A stretch of DNA of 64,000 nucleotides, taken from Chryseobacterium sp. G0162 (GTDB lineage Bacteria > Bacteroidota > Bacteroidia > Flavobacteriales > Weeksellaceae). The notes under the pieces were generated by a model. That model had not been told where the DNA came from, ran no database searches, and saw only the letters and a list, made by a program, of their open reading frames with translations. Shown here piece by piece: positions 44,362-53,043 of the stretch. A program made the position numbers and the translations under genes. Location of the stretch: assembly GCF_003815715.1 (NCBI RefSeq), contig NZ_CP033922.1, forward strand, positions 372,001-436,000, read 5' to 3'. The first letter of the stretch is position 1. Each line of letters starts with the position of its first letter.

Positions 44362-45405
44362 ATGAAAAAGATAATATATTATATATCAGCATTTGCCATT
44401 TTTCCTTTGGTGATAGGCTGTAAAGGACAGAATCAATTAGGAGAAAAATTAAAACCAACCGTTATTACAGAAACTGTGGTTCATGATACCGATGATCCGG
44501 CCATCTGGATCAATCCTCAGGATGCTTCAAAAAGTATCATCATAGGAACAGATAAAGATACGGATGGTGGACTGTATGCTTTTGATCTGAATGGTAAAAT
44601 CATCCATAAAGTTTTAGGTCTTAAACGTCCTAATAATGTGGATATTGAATACGGTTTTGTTTTAAACGGAAAAAAAACAGACATTGCAGCCGTTACCGAG
44701 CGGGAAACGAATAAAATAAAGCTTTACTCTCTTCCTGAATTGAAGGAAGTGGGTGAAATTTCTGTATTTGACGGAGAAACAGAACGTGGCCCAATGGGAA
44801 TATCCATGTATAAAAATCCGGAAACAGGAGAAATTTATGTGATTGCAGGAAGAAAATCCGGACCAAAGGATGGCTATCTATGGCAGTATAAGCTTTCAGA
44901 AAAAGGAGGAAGAATCAATGGAGATGTTGTCCGTAAATTTGGACAATACAGCGGATTGAAGGAGATTGAAAGTATCGCAGTAGATGATGAACTGGGATAT
45001 ATTTATTATTCTGATGAACAGTTTGGAGTTCACCAATATTATGCAGACCCGGAAAAAGGAAATGAAGAACTTCTTGTTTTCGGGCAAGGTGATTTTAAAT
45101 CTGATGTGGAAGGGATCTCAATCTATCCTACCTCAAAAGGAAAGGGATACATTTTGGTTTCCGATCAGCAGAATGATACCTTCAATGTCTATCTAAGAGA
45201 AAATCCGGCTAAAGGGAGAATTGCAGCTATTCCTGTTTCTACCCTTGAAAGTGATGGCTCTGAAGTTACGAATGTTAATTTAGGCCCCAAATTTCCGAAA
45301 GGTGTGTTTGTAGCCATGAGCAATGGCCGGGTATTTCATTTGTATGACTGGAGGATGATTGAAGAAAGAATTCAGGCAGCTGTAAAAGCACAACAAACAA
45401 AATGA
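44362..45405 (+). CDS. Beta-propeller phytase lipoprotein
   Basis: The 347-residue product has a lipoprotein signal (lipobox VIGC, Cys20). Blades follow with DTDDPAIWINPQDASKSIIIGTDKD, GPMGISMYKNPETGEIYVIAG and ESIAVDDELGYIYYSDEQ, which match Bacillus-type beta-propeller phytases (BPP/3-phytase). These Ca2+-dependent enzymes release phosphate from phytate at neutral pH. Only 4 nt separate it from the TonB-dependent receptor, so the enzyme acts at the cell surface while the receptor imports products or metal complexes. Lipid anchor and operon are direct observations; substrate is by family. Confidence 0.88.
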   Translation: MKKIIYYISAFAIFPLVIGCKGQNQLGEKLKPTVITETVVHDTDDPAIWINPQDASKSIIIGTDKDTDGGLYAFDLNGKIIHKVLGLKRPNNVDIEYGFVLNGKKTDIAAVTERETNKIKLYSLPELKEVGEISVFDGETERGPMGISMYKNPETGEIYVIAGRKSGPKDGYLWQYKLSEKGGRINGDVVRKFGQYSGLKEIESIAVDDELGYIYYSDEQFGVHQYYADPEKGNEELLVFGQGDFKSDVEGISIYPTSKGKGYILVSDQQNDTFNVYLRENPAKGRIAAIPVSTLESDGSEVTNVNLGPKFPKGVFVAMSNGRVFHLYDWRMIEERIQAAVKAQQTK

Positions 45406-45487
45406 TTTTTTACACATGAATAACACTCATGTTGTCACCAATAATACAATGATTAACATTAGAGATATTTGTGGTTATAATATAGGT

Positions 45488-45613
45488 TTAAACCATTAAA
45501 ATTCAATAAGGGTTTAAGGATAATTAAGAATCTTCACTTTAAGTAGAGTTTATTTACAATCGCAGGATTTTCTTTTAATTATGCTTATTTTCTTTAAAAT
45601 TTTAATGGTTTAA
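45488..45613. repeat. 16-bp perfect inverted repeat enclosing about 94 bp
   Basis: TTAAACCATTAAAATT at 45488-45503 and its exact reverse complement at 45598-45613 flank 94 bp of AT-rich DNA between two convergent genes. Possible readings are a long-looped terminator, a MITE-like remnant or a recombination scar. No target-site duplication was found beside the arms. Confidence 0.5.
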
Positions 45614-45617
45614 TTTT

Positions 45618-47867
45618 CTATTCAATATGTTTTCTCAGGAATTCCGCAGTATATGAGGTTTTATTTTTCAATAACGCATTAGGAGTTCCTTCAAACAAAA
45701 CTTTTCCACCAAATTTTCCAGCACCAGGGCCAATATCAATGATCCAATCAGCCTGAGCAATAATATCCAGATTATGCTCAATAACAATTAATGTATTATG
45801 CTGGTCTACAAGATCATTAAAAAATGACAACAGTTTTTGGGTATCACTTGGGTGCAAACCTGTACTTGGTTCATCCAGAACAATAATCTGATGGGTATTT
45901 TTCAGTTCCCGGGTCAGTTTCAAACGCTGTCTTTCACCACCCGAAAAGCTGTCCAGACGTTGTCCCAGCATGAGATAATCTAAGCCCAATTTTACCAGCA
46001 AATCAAAGTTTCTGATGATATTTTTATCCGAAAAAAAATCTTGAGCTTCCAGAACTGTCATATTCATCACTTCTACAATAGTCTTCTGATGATATTGATA
46101 TTTCTGAACTTTCGGGTCGAATCCTGAACCACCACATACTTCACAAGGCTGTTCAATATCATCCATAAAAGCTAAATCTATTTTTTCTACTCCCAATCCT
46201 TTACAGTTTTTACAGGCTCCTTCACTATTCCGACTGAACAGCTTTTCTGAAACATGATTACACTCTGAAAACAGTTTTCGCACCGTATCAGATATATTTA
46301 AATATGTCAGAAGATTGGATCGGGCACTTGCTGTAAATAAAGATTGGTCTATCACTGTTAAATCGGGATAAAATAAAGGTAAAATATGATTAATCAAGGT
46401 GCTTTTTCCTGATCCTGCTACCCCAGTAACAACAGTCATAAGGCCTGTAGGTATATTTACGCTTATATCTTTAAGGTTATGCAGACTGGCATTCTTAATT
46501 TCAAGATACCCATCAGGTTTTCTGAATTGGGTTTTTATAACAGGCTTTTCTTTAAAATAAGAGCCTGTTTTTCCTTTAGATTTTTTTAATCCGCCGAGAT
46601 CTCCTTCATAGATAATTTTACCCCCGCTTTTTCCGGAGCCTGGTCCCATATCCACCACCCAGTCAGCCATTTTAACGATATCCGGATCATGTTCAACCAC
46701 CAAAACAGAATTCCCTTTATCCTTGATCTGCTGGATAATGGTATTAATATTCTGTAGGTCCTTTGGGTGAAGGCCAATACTAGGTTCATCAAAGATATAC
46801 AATAAATCTACCAGACTATTTCCCAGGTTCCTTACCATTTTTATCCTTTGGGATTCGCCTCCTGAAAGAGAATTTGTATTTCGGTCCAATGTAAGATACT
46901 GCAAACCAATATTAATAATATTCTGAAGCTTTCCGGAAAGCTCTTTAATGATAACTTCATAAGCTTCAGATTTCAGGTTGTTAATAAATTCCAATAGCTC
47001 ATCAATAGAAAGTGCAGTACAATCTGCAATATTTTTACCTTTGATCTTACAGCTCAGAATCTTTACATTCAGACGTTTCCCATGGCATGATGGGCAGGAT
47101 TCTGTGATGATTACATTATTTAAAGCATCTTTTCGGGTACTATTTTCTTTGGAATCTTTTTTTAGAAATGTCTTTTCAATCCTCGGAATAATTCCTTCAT
47201 ATTTCACAGTTTTACCCCAGCTTTTATCAGGATGTTTAGGTATATGGTTACGTTCATATAATAGGATATCCCATTCTTTAGCTGTAAAATCCTTCAGCTT
47301 TTTATCGTTATCAAAATAGCCTGATTGTGTATATCTTGTTAAACGCCATCCTCCCGGTTGAAAAGTTGGAAATTTAATGGCTCCTTCATTTAAAGATTTC
47401 GTCTGATCAATCAGCCTATTAACATTTACCGTCTGTACAATACCTAGTCCTTCGCATTCCGGACACATACCCTGTGGATTATTGAACGAAAATACATTGG
47501 AATATCCTACGAAAGGATGTCCCATTCTTGAAAAAAGCAGCCTCAGAGAAGCATAAACATCAGCAGCTGTTCCCACCGTGGAACGTGCATTTCCTCCCAG
47601 TCTCTTCTGGTTGATGATAATGGGAACATTCAGATTTTCGATTTTGTCTACATCCGGAATGCCATAATGCTGTAACCTGTTTCTTATAAAACTGTTCTGC
47701 GTTTCATTAATCTGACGCTGTGCCTCTGCTCCTATGGTTTCAAATACCAAGGAAGATTTCCCTGATCCCGATACTCCAGTAAAAACTACGATCTTATATT
47801 TTGGAATTTTTATGGAAATATTTTTGAGATTATTCTGTCTTGCATTAGTAATTTCTATGTTTTCCAT
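45618..47867 (-). CDS. Short UvrA-like ABC protein (resistance type)
   Basis: The 749-residue protein has two ABC-type ATPase cores: Walker A GVSGSGKSS at about residue 32 and GVAGSGKST at about 482, signatures LSGGESQR near 334 and SGGERQR near 641. It also has four Cys pairs (CPECEG, CPSCHG, CKNCKG, CEVCGG), the zinc modules of UvrA. At 749 residues it is shorter than housekeeping UvrA (about 940), with less sequence between the Walker A and signature motifs, as in UvrA2/DrrC-type paralogues linked to drug resistance. It is divergent from a MarR gene with operators between them. No UvrB is near. Confidence 0.88.
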   Translation of the reverse strand: MENIEITNARQNNLKNISIKIPKYKIVVFTGVSGSGKSSLVFETIGAEAQRQINETQNSFIRNRLQHYGIPDVDKIENLNVPIIINQKRLGGNARSTVGTAADVYASLRLLFSRMGHPFVGYSNVFSFNNPQGMCPECEGLGIVQTVNVNRLIDQTKSLNEGAIKFPTFQPGGWRLTRYTQSGYFDNDKKLKDFTAKEWDILLYERNHIPKHPDKSWGKTVKYEGIIPRIEKTFLKKDSKENSTRKDALNNVIITESCPSCHGKRLNVKILSCKIKGKNIADCTALSIDELLEFINNLKSEAYEVIIKELSGKLQNIINIGLQYLTLDRNTNSLSGGESQRIKMVRNLGNSLVDLLYIFDEPSIGLHPKDLQNINTIIQQIKDKGNSVLVVEHDPDIVKMADWVVDMGPGSGKSGGKIIYEGDLGGLKKSKGKTGSYFKEKPVIKTQFRKPDGYLEIKNASLHNLKDISVNIPTGLMTVVTGVAGSGKSTLINHILPLFYPDLTVIDQSLFTASARSNLLTYLNISDTVRKLFSECNHVSEKLFSRNSEGACKNCKGLGVEKIDLAFMDDIEQPCEVCGGSGFDPKVQKYQYHQKTIVEVMNMTVLEAQDFFSDKNIIRNFDLLVKLGLDYLMLGQRLDSFSGGERQRLKLTRELKNTHQIIVLDEPSTGLHPSDTQKLLSFFNDLVDQHNTLIVIEHNLDIIAQADWIIDIGPGAGKFGGKVLFEGTPNALLKNKTSYTAEFLRKHIE

Positions 47868-47877
47868 TTTAAAATCA

Positions 47878-47890
47878 TTAACTTTGTTAA
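47878..47890. promoter_or_regulatory. MarR operator copy 1 (overlaps the MarR promoter)
   Basis: TTAACTTTGTTAA reads as TTAAC-N3-GTTAA, a near-perfect palindrome. It overlaps TAACTTTG (47879-47886), a TAnnTTTG -7 element for the MarR gene, so binding should block that promoter. Confidence 0.65.
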
Positions 47891-47893
47891 TAG

Positions 47894-47906
47894 TTAACTA
47901 AGTTAA
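47894..47906. promoter_or_regulatory. MarR operator copy 2
   Basis: TTAACTAAGTTAA is a perfect palindrome (TTAACT-A-AGTTAA) whose centre lies 16 bp from copy 1. The pair sits in the 53-nt gap between the divergent UvrA-like and MarR genes. Confidence 0.65.
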
Positions 47907-47920
47907 TCAAAATTCATTCC

Positions 47921-48343
47921 ATGAAACCTATTGAAAAAAAATTTTTTGACACATTTACAGATTTCCAGTGTCTTATTCTTGCCCATATGAACAGAGGAGA
48001 TATTAACGGAATAACAGCTTCTCATTATAATATAATCGAATTTATTCTTCGTAAAAAAGGATTAACAGGAAAAGAGATCGCAACTGCTTTTAAAATCACC
48101 CCTGCAGCCGTTTCTAAGCAACTGAAGATCCTTATTAACAACGGTTTTATTACTCAGAAACAGGATGAGGCAGACCGTAGAAAGTTCATACTGTCCGTCA
48201 CTGAAAAAGGAAAATTTATAGTTGAGAATTCTGAAACCTTCCGGAAAAGCATGACTCAACAGGCTGCTTCTATACTTACTTCGGCTGAACTTAAACAGTT
48301 TAATTCCCTGCTGAATAAGATTTTGAATGAAATCAAGCTTTAA
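47921..48343 (+). CDS. MarR-family transcriptional regulator
   Basis: The 140-residue protein has the MarR winged helix: LRKKGLTGKEIATAF, ITPAAVSKQLKILINNGFITQ, and the wing DEADRRKFILSVTEKGKFIV. It is divergent from the UvrA-like gene, with two tandem palindromic operators between the starts. MarR proteins repress resistance genes until a phenolic or drug ligand binds. Control of both genes is inferred from site placement. Confidence 0.92.
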   Translation: MKPIEKKFFDTFTDFQCLILAHMNRGDINGITASHYNIIEFILRKKGLTGKEIATAFKITPAAVSKQLKILINNGFITQKQDEADRRKFILSVTEKGKFIVENSETFRKSMTQQAASILTSAELKQFNSLLNKILNEIKL

Positions 48344-48580
48344 TCCATCGGATTCCTTATAATTAATTGTATTTTTGGAAAGCACAGAATGCTGTAACAC
48401 TACAATCATTTAAAAATTAATTTCGACTCCATGAATGAATTGATCAAACTATTTCCAGCCTATGAATAAGTATTTATGATGATCTGGAAAATCAAAAGAA
48501 ATATTTTCTGCCTATCAATATTCTAAGTACACTTTAGTTTTTTGAACTAAGTCAAACTATTATTCTGGCATTTGTTGCTT

Positions 48581-49303
48581 TTATTTATATGTACCAAACA
48601 GCCTATCCCAGATGGAAGTATAAAATCCAAAATTCTTGGTTTCATCCAGATGATGGTGATTGTGAAATCTGGTGGTTCCTACAAAAAAACGATCAAAACT
48701 GGCGGGAAAAAACTCTCTGTTGAGATGCCCTATCGTTCCCCAAATAAGATTGATAGACAAATAAATGGAAATTGAAATAACAGAAAAATTATAACATAGT
48801 AATAAGACCAGCATTATGAGTCCAAATCCTATGGTTTCAAAAGGATGAAGAACAAAAAGGCTCAGATAATTGGTGCTCACATGCTCGTGGTGCTTTCCGT
48901 GAATCATTTTATATACAAGTGGTAAATGGGCAGCATAGTGAAAGAAGTACATACACAGATCCATTAAAAGAAGTAAAGCAATAACCTCCAGGCTTATCTT
49001 CATTCCTGACTGGGTAGTTCCCAACTCAATCCAGCCATTCTTCCATAAAAAAACACCTATCAGCATAACAAGGCTATTACAGACAACCGTAAAAAGACTG
49101 AGGTAAAAATCTGATGCTGAAACAGGATGATCTTTCTCTTGCAATGGGCTTTTACGACAGGTTTTATCAATGAAAACATATAGTCCTATTGAAAATAAAT
49201 ATAAAAGAAGATTGCTAATCACACTGAACACAACCCATTGTGGCCAGGAAAACTGCCAGAACATATTGATATAACCGGAAAGCGCTGTCTCATTAAAATT
49301 CAT
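48581..49303 (-). CDS. Sterol desaturase/fatty-acid hydroxylase-family membrane protein
   Basis: The ATG at 49303 gives 240 residues; a 6-residue longer frame needs a TTG. The protein has four or more membrane helices and the three His boxes of di-iron membrane hydroxylases: HYAAH, HGKHHEH and HNHHH. These bind the two irons that activate O2. Members hydroxylate or desaturate sterols, carotenoids or fatty acids at the inner membrane. With no sterol genes nearby, a carotenoid or lipid substrate is more likely in a flavobacterium, but this is inference. Confidence 0.87.
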   Translation of the reverse strand: MNFNETALSGYINMFWQFSWPQWVVFSVISNLLLYLFSIGLYVFIDKTCRKSPLQEKDHPVSASDFYLSLFTVVCNSLVMLIGVFLWKNGWIELGTTQSGMKISLEVIALLLLMDLCMYFFHYAAHLPLVYKMIHGKHHEHVSTNYLSLFVLHPFETIGFGLIMLVLLLCYNFSVISISIYLSINLIWGTIGHLNREFFPASFDRFFVGTTRFHNHHHLDETKNFGFYTSIWDRLFGTYK

Positions 49304-49464
49304 AAAAGCATCTTCTTTCAACTTGAAATCATAAATGTATGAATTTTGGAATAAAACAAGGTATGAAAGAGAACTTGAACAGCATTTAGGATATAAATTT
49401 TAAATGATTTCTTCTTTTTTACAATGCTGTTTATCTGATGGTCACAATTAAGCAATAAAATAAA

Positions 49465-49734
49465 TTATTTCTGTCTCGCTTTTCTTTTGATTTCACGAAG
49501 TCTCATCGTCAGTTTTTTTCTCAGGTCATTATGATAGTCCCTGTAGTTTTTTATACTTTGTTCAAGGTTCTTTTTGTTAATCAGGTATTCTTCATACAAA
49601 TTTCCCAACTCGGAAATCTGTGTAATGACGTCGGATGAACAGGTTTCTGAATGATCTGCAGCTTCAATCAGGAGGCGGTAATATTCGATACGGCTGGTGA
49701 GGCTCGTGTGAAGTTTTGGTTCTATTCCCTGCAT
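49465..49734 (-). CDS. Small helical protein, 89 aa, unknown
   Basis: The ATG at 49734 (MQGIEPKLHTSL) is preferred over an ORF start further upstream in a Lys/Ile-rich stretch. The product is one long helical region with heptad-like Leu/Ile spacing and a basic end (LREIKRKARQK), no signal peptide. No family recognised. It is 35 nt downstream of the S41 peptidase lipoprotein gene and may be part of that operon. Confidence 0.5.
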   Translation of the reverse strand: MQGIEPKLHTSLTSRIEYYRLLIEAADHSETCSSDVITQISELGNLYEEYLINKKNLEQSIKNYRDYHNDLRKKLTMRLREIKRKARQK

Positions 49735-49769
49735 GGTTTTAATTTTAATTTTTAATGTCAATGCATATG

Positions 49770-51116
49770 TTATAAATCCTTGCCAACAGCAATAGGAGGA
49801 ACATCACTCTGATATAAAATCTTAGCTTCTTCGGAAGACCCTCCCTGATGGGCAGACTTAAAATAAGTTCCATTCAAAACAGAAGAAATTAAGGTTTCAT
49901 TGGGATCACCTAAAGGCAATAAAGGCAACGTAACATACTCGTTCACTGAAACCTGCGGCAAAATTCCATTACTGTATTCACCCGTTCCATTTCCATTAAA
50001 AACTTTATAAATTACCGGATGCATCTGCCAACGGATCTTTTGAGGTTTCCGTTTATCTTCTATAGTGAAACCTGCCATATCTTTTCCCAGCGTTACATCT
50101 CCAACCTGGATCACCTGCATATAAGGTTTCAGATTATTGATGACTATTTCAGCTGCCGAAGCCGTACTGTTTGAAGTTAAAATATAGACTTTATTCAACC
50201 CTAAAGCATTGGTGCGTAAAGTATTAAAATCAAGTGCTTTCGGATCATAGGCGATCTGTTGGGAAAATGTTCTTTTCACCTCACCTCCGTTTTTATTTCC
50301 TTTAAAAATAATGAAGGGAGATGCCGATGATAGGCCTGAAGGAATCAGGGAACAAAGAGCAGCAGCTGCAGATACGGATCCACCATAATTGTACCTCAGA
50401 TCAAGAATTAGTTCCTGTACTCCGGCACCTTTAAATTCGGCAAACTTTTGGCTGAAGGTTTGTGTCATCCCATCTGGAAAATCATAAACATATAGATACC
50501 CTACCTTTTTACCGTTTTTTTCAAACACTTTAGATAATAGAGGTTGCTCAAAAGATAGTCCATAATATACTTTGATCTCTTTTTCATCAATGATCTTTCC
50601 ATTGTTCCAACCTCCTACGGTAAGATCCAGAACTGTGAGATCTTTCATGGAAGAAGTCATAGCCTCAGCATTGCTTGCTGTGACTGTTTTTCCATTGATT
50701 TTGGTGATAATCATTCCTCGTTCCAATCCCGCATTGAAGGCAGGTGAGTTTGTAAGAACCAGTTTAATGACGGTTACCACTTCTCCGTTAGCCTGCTGAA
50801 TAACAGTATAATCAAAACCATACATATTCCGGATTGAACGTGGATAACTGGAAGGATCTTCTGTATTGACAATAAAAGAAAACCGATCCTGAGGAGCCAG
50901 CAAACTTTTAAAAAAATCTTTTACAGGAAGATGATAATCCGGCTTAGCAGGCATCTGATCTGCCCAGTAATAATATCGTTTCAGGCTGTCCTGTACCCAA
51001 AGGTTAATGGACTCTGTACTTCCCTCCGGAAAGACAGGTGCATTTTCATCATGATCCGAACAGGAGATAAAGAGAATGATGATCGCTATGCATTGAAGTG
51101 TAAAAAAATTTCTCAT
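49770..51116 (-). CDS. S41-family peptidase lipoprotein with PDZ-like domain
   Basis: The 448-residue product has a lipoprotein signal (lipobox ISC then SDHDENAP). After an N-terminal region comes a PDZ-like domain (SPAFNAGLERGMIITKINGKTV), then the S41 core: LILDLRYNYGG, ILTSNSTASAAEIVINNL with the probable Ser nucleophile and DVTLGKDMAGF with a probable Lys. S41 enzymes cut C-terminal tails of proteins or peptides. It starts 6 nt behind the lipoprotein of unknown function at 51123, suggesting one operon. The location is likely outer membrane or periplasm. Confidence 0.87.
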   Translation of the reverse strand: MRNFFTLQCIAIIILFISCSDHDENAPVFPEGSTESINLWVQDSLKRYYYWADQMPAKPDYHLPVKDFFKSLLAPQDRFSFIVNTEDPSSYPRSIRNMYGFDYTVIQQANGEVVTVIKLVLTNSPAFNAGLERGMIITKINGKTVTASNAEAMTSSMKDLTVLDLTVGGWNNGKIIDEKEIKVYYGLSFEQPLLSKVFEKNGKKVGYLYVYDFPDGMTQTFSQKFAEFKGAGVQELILDLRYNYGGSVSAAAALCSLIPSGLSSASPFIIFKGNKNGGEVKRTFSQQIAYDPKALDFNTLRTNALGLNKVYILTSNSTASAAEIVINNLKPYMQVIQVGDVTLGKDMAGFTIEDKRKPQKIRWQMHPVIYKVFNGNGTGEYSNGILPQVSVNEYVTLPLLPLGDPNETLISSVLNGTYFKSAHQGGSSEEAKILYQSDVPPIAVGKDL

Positions 51117-51122
51117 CCCTGA

Positions 51123-51863
51123 TTATAAGTATTCTGCCACGTCAACATCTCCTTTTACAACCCATACTCCATTTTCTGATTTTTCCTGCAGGATGATCAT
51201 ATTAGCGCCCATATCCTGTTTTATTTTTACCTTAATCATTGCTGATCCGGCATAAGGCTCTGTAGTTCCCGGCTTGTACAACTCAAGGTAGACAGGAGCT
51301 GTAACGCCGAAAGAGCTATAAATCTTAACGGGAGTAAAGCTGTTTTTTCCGATATTATCAAATTCTGCCAGTACAACACCATTTTCTCTTTTTAAAACTC
51401 CTTTGACATTTTTAAGGGTTGATCCTGAAAACTCTCCCAGATTCGGAAAAATAAATTCAAAACCTATTTTCCCAAGATTGACCTGTGGCTTTATCACCTC
51501 AGCCTGCAAAAAGATTCCCGGAAGATTGAAGAAGTATAATTTTTTATATTCCTCTATATTATCATAAGTAATTTTATATTGTATGATTTCTTTCCCTGTT
51601 TCATGGTTATATATTTCCAGCTTATTGATTTCTCCCTGATCCAGTACAAACTGAAGTTGGGTTTCGATTTTATTGGTATAAGAGGTTTTCCCATCAATAG
51701 ATACAGGTTCACCATTAAACCTCAACTGAAGCACATCAGGTTTAGAGTATCCTTTAATGGTCACTTCTCCCGGTTTTTGTATCTGGTCATATCTTTCCAT
51801 CGCTGTATTGTCTTTACAGGAAAATAATAGGATTAATAATAGGAATGCAAAGATCTTATTCAT
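51123..51863 (-). CDS. Lipoprotein of unknown function, 246 aa
   Basis: A lipoprotein signal peptide (lipobox FSC, then KDNTAMERYD) precedes about 225 residues of beta-rich sequence. Several Gly/Val strand pairs (GEVTIKGYSKPDVLQLRFNG, YKLYFFNLPG) suggest an immunoglobulin-like or beta-sandwich fold. I do not recognise the family. It is 6 nt upstream of the S41 peptidase lipoprotein, and the two probably act together at the cell surface. Confidence 0.65.
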   Translation of the reverse strand: MNKIFAFLLLILLFSCKDNTAMERYDQIQKPGEVTIKGYSKPDVLQLRFNGEPVSIDGKTSYTNKIETQLQFVLDQGEINKLEIYNHETGKEIIQYKITYDNIEEYKKLYFFNLPGIFLQAEVIKPQVNLGKIGFEFIFPNLGEFSGSTLKNVKGVLKRENGVVLAEFDNIGKNSFTPVKIYSSFGVTAPVYLELYKPGTTEPYAGSAMIKVKIKQDMGANMIILQEKSENGVWVVKGDVDVAEYL

Positions 51864-52040
51864 CTTTTATATTATTTTAAACTTAAAAATATTGCCCCGC
51901 CCATTGTGCAGGGCAATACACAATTATAAAAAAACTAGTTGGATATGTTCTGGATAGCCTTTTCTTATCAAAGCGGCCATCCATTATTGTATATTAAGAT
52001 TTCATGTTTTGTCTCATGATCAGTAATAAAAACAGAATGT

Positions 52041-52967
52041 TTATTTTTTAATAAAATTCAAACGTTCCGTAGTTTTTCCGTCAGTTACTTCCGCAATATA
52101 TACCCCTTCTGATAAACCTGCTATATTGATTAATCTTGAGTATTGAGCTGTAAGAACCTTCTGTCCTGCTGCATTATAAAGGTGAATCATTGTTCTATTG
52201 TCTTTTAATGCAGGATTAAGCTGTAACTGTAAGTATTCTTTTACCGGATTTTCTGCAATTTTCGTCAGATTTTCTTTCTTTTTTACATCTTTTGTGCTTA
52301 GGGTCGTAGTTGTCGCATAGATTGCCATTTCATCAATATTGATATTCATGATATTATTCCCACTTGCATTTCTGTTGGCCCACATTCCTATATAAATTTT
52401 CTTTCCTGCAAAAGCTGAAAGGTCTACAAGGTTTTCTACAAATTGGGTAAGATCTGCTGGAAAAGGATTGGTGGAAGACCCTACCTGTATTTTATAGGGA
52501 CTTTGCTGATAATTTCCAGATCCATCTATTGTCATAGCTTGAAAATCTGCTAAAACAGGGACTGCTTTTTGAGGAGTACTTACATAGATATAAAGATCTC
52601 TGCTCACAATAGTATGGGTTGCTCTCTGTCTTCCTATATAAGAAGCAAGAGTGATTGTTCCCGAAGCACTCGTAAGGTCAATCTGAGGAGAAATAATCCA
52701 GTCATCTTCACCTCCAAACCCTACTGCACTTCCCGTAGGAACCAGGTTGGTAGAATGTCTCAGAACGCCTGCATTTCCATAGGTTAAAGATGTACCGTTG
52801 TGATAGATATTAGGCCCCTGAATCCATCCGTTATTATTGCTGTTCAGATCATGGAATGTCCATCCCTGAAGGTCGGCAGGAGTATCAAAAGTATTTCCCC
52901 ATACCAGAGATTGTGCTGTAGCCAGCTGAGATAAAAACAAAACAGATGATAAAATTATTTTTTTCAT
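52041..52967 (-). CDS. Type IX secretion cargo with choice-of-anchor-J-like domain
   Basis: The 308-residue product has a signal peptide (MKKIILSSVLFLSQLATAQ), a jelly-roll domain of the choice-of-anchor J type (WGNTFDTPADLQGWTFHD, GFGGEDDWIISPQIDL) and a C-terminal sorting domain of about 75 residues (NPVKEYLQLQLNP, IHLYNAAGQKVL, GLSEGVYIAEVTDG, TERLNFIKK). The last part is the type A signal that sends proteins through the type IX secretion system to the outer surface. The T9SS machinery is not in this window. The protein is 177 nt upstream of the lipoprotein/S41 pair. Confidence 0.9.
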   Translation of the reverse strand: MKKIILSSVLFLSQLATAQSLVWGNTFDTPADLQGWTFHDLNSNNNGWIQGPNIYHNGTSLTYGNAGVLRHSTNLVPTGSAVGFGGEDDWIISPQIDLTSASGTITLASYIGRQRATHTIVSRDLYIYVSTPQKAVPVLADFQAMTIDGSGNYQQSPYKIQVGSSTNPFPADLTQFVENLVDLSAFAGKKIYIGMWANRNASGNNIMNINIDEMAIYATTTTLSTKDVKKKENLTKIAENPVKEYLQLQLNPALKDNRTMIHLYNAAGQKVLTAQYSRLINIAGLSEGVYIAEVTDGKTTERLNFIKK

Positions 52968-52993
52968 GATACTGATTATTAAGATTTTTTAAA

Positions 52994-53034
52994 GAGAAAA
53001 AAAGCAAGGAACAGCTTAGGCTGATTCCTTGCTT
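52994..53034 (-). terminator. Terminator between the second beta-helix lipoprotein and the T9SS cargo
   Basis: AAGCAAGGAACAGC (53002-53015) pairs with GCTG-A-TTCCTTGCTT (53020-53034, one bulge). On the minus strand the T-run follows. It lies just behind the stop of the lipoprotein at 53044-54342, so part of the cluster may be expressed from a separate promoter. Confidence 0.85.
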
Positions 53035-53043
53035 ATATAGATT

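Noticed and set aside
45618..47867. Housekeeping UvrA
   Set aside because: At 749 residues with less sequence between the Walker A and signature motifs, and divergent from MarR without a uvrB neighbour, it fits the resistance-type paralogue.
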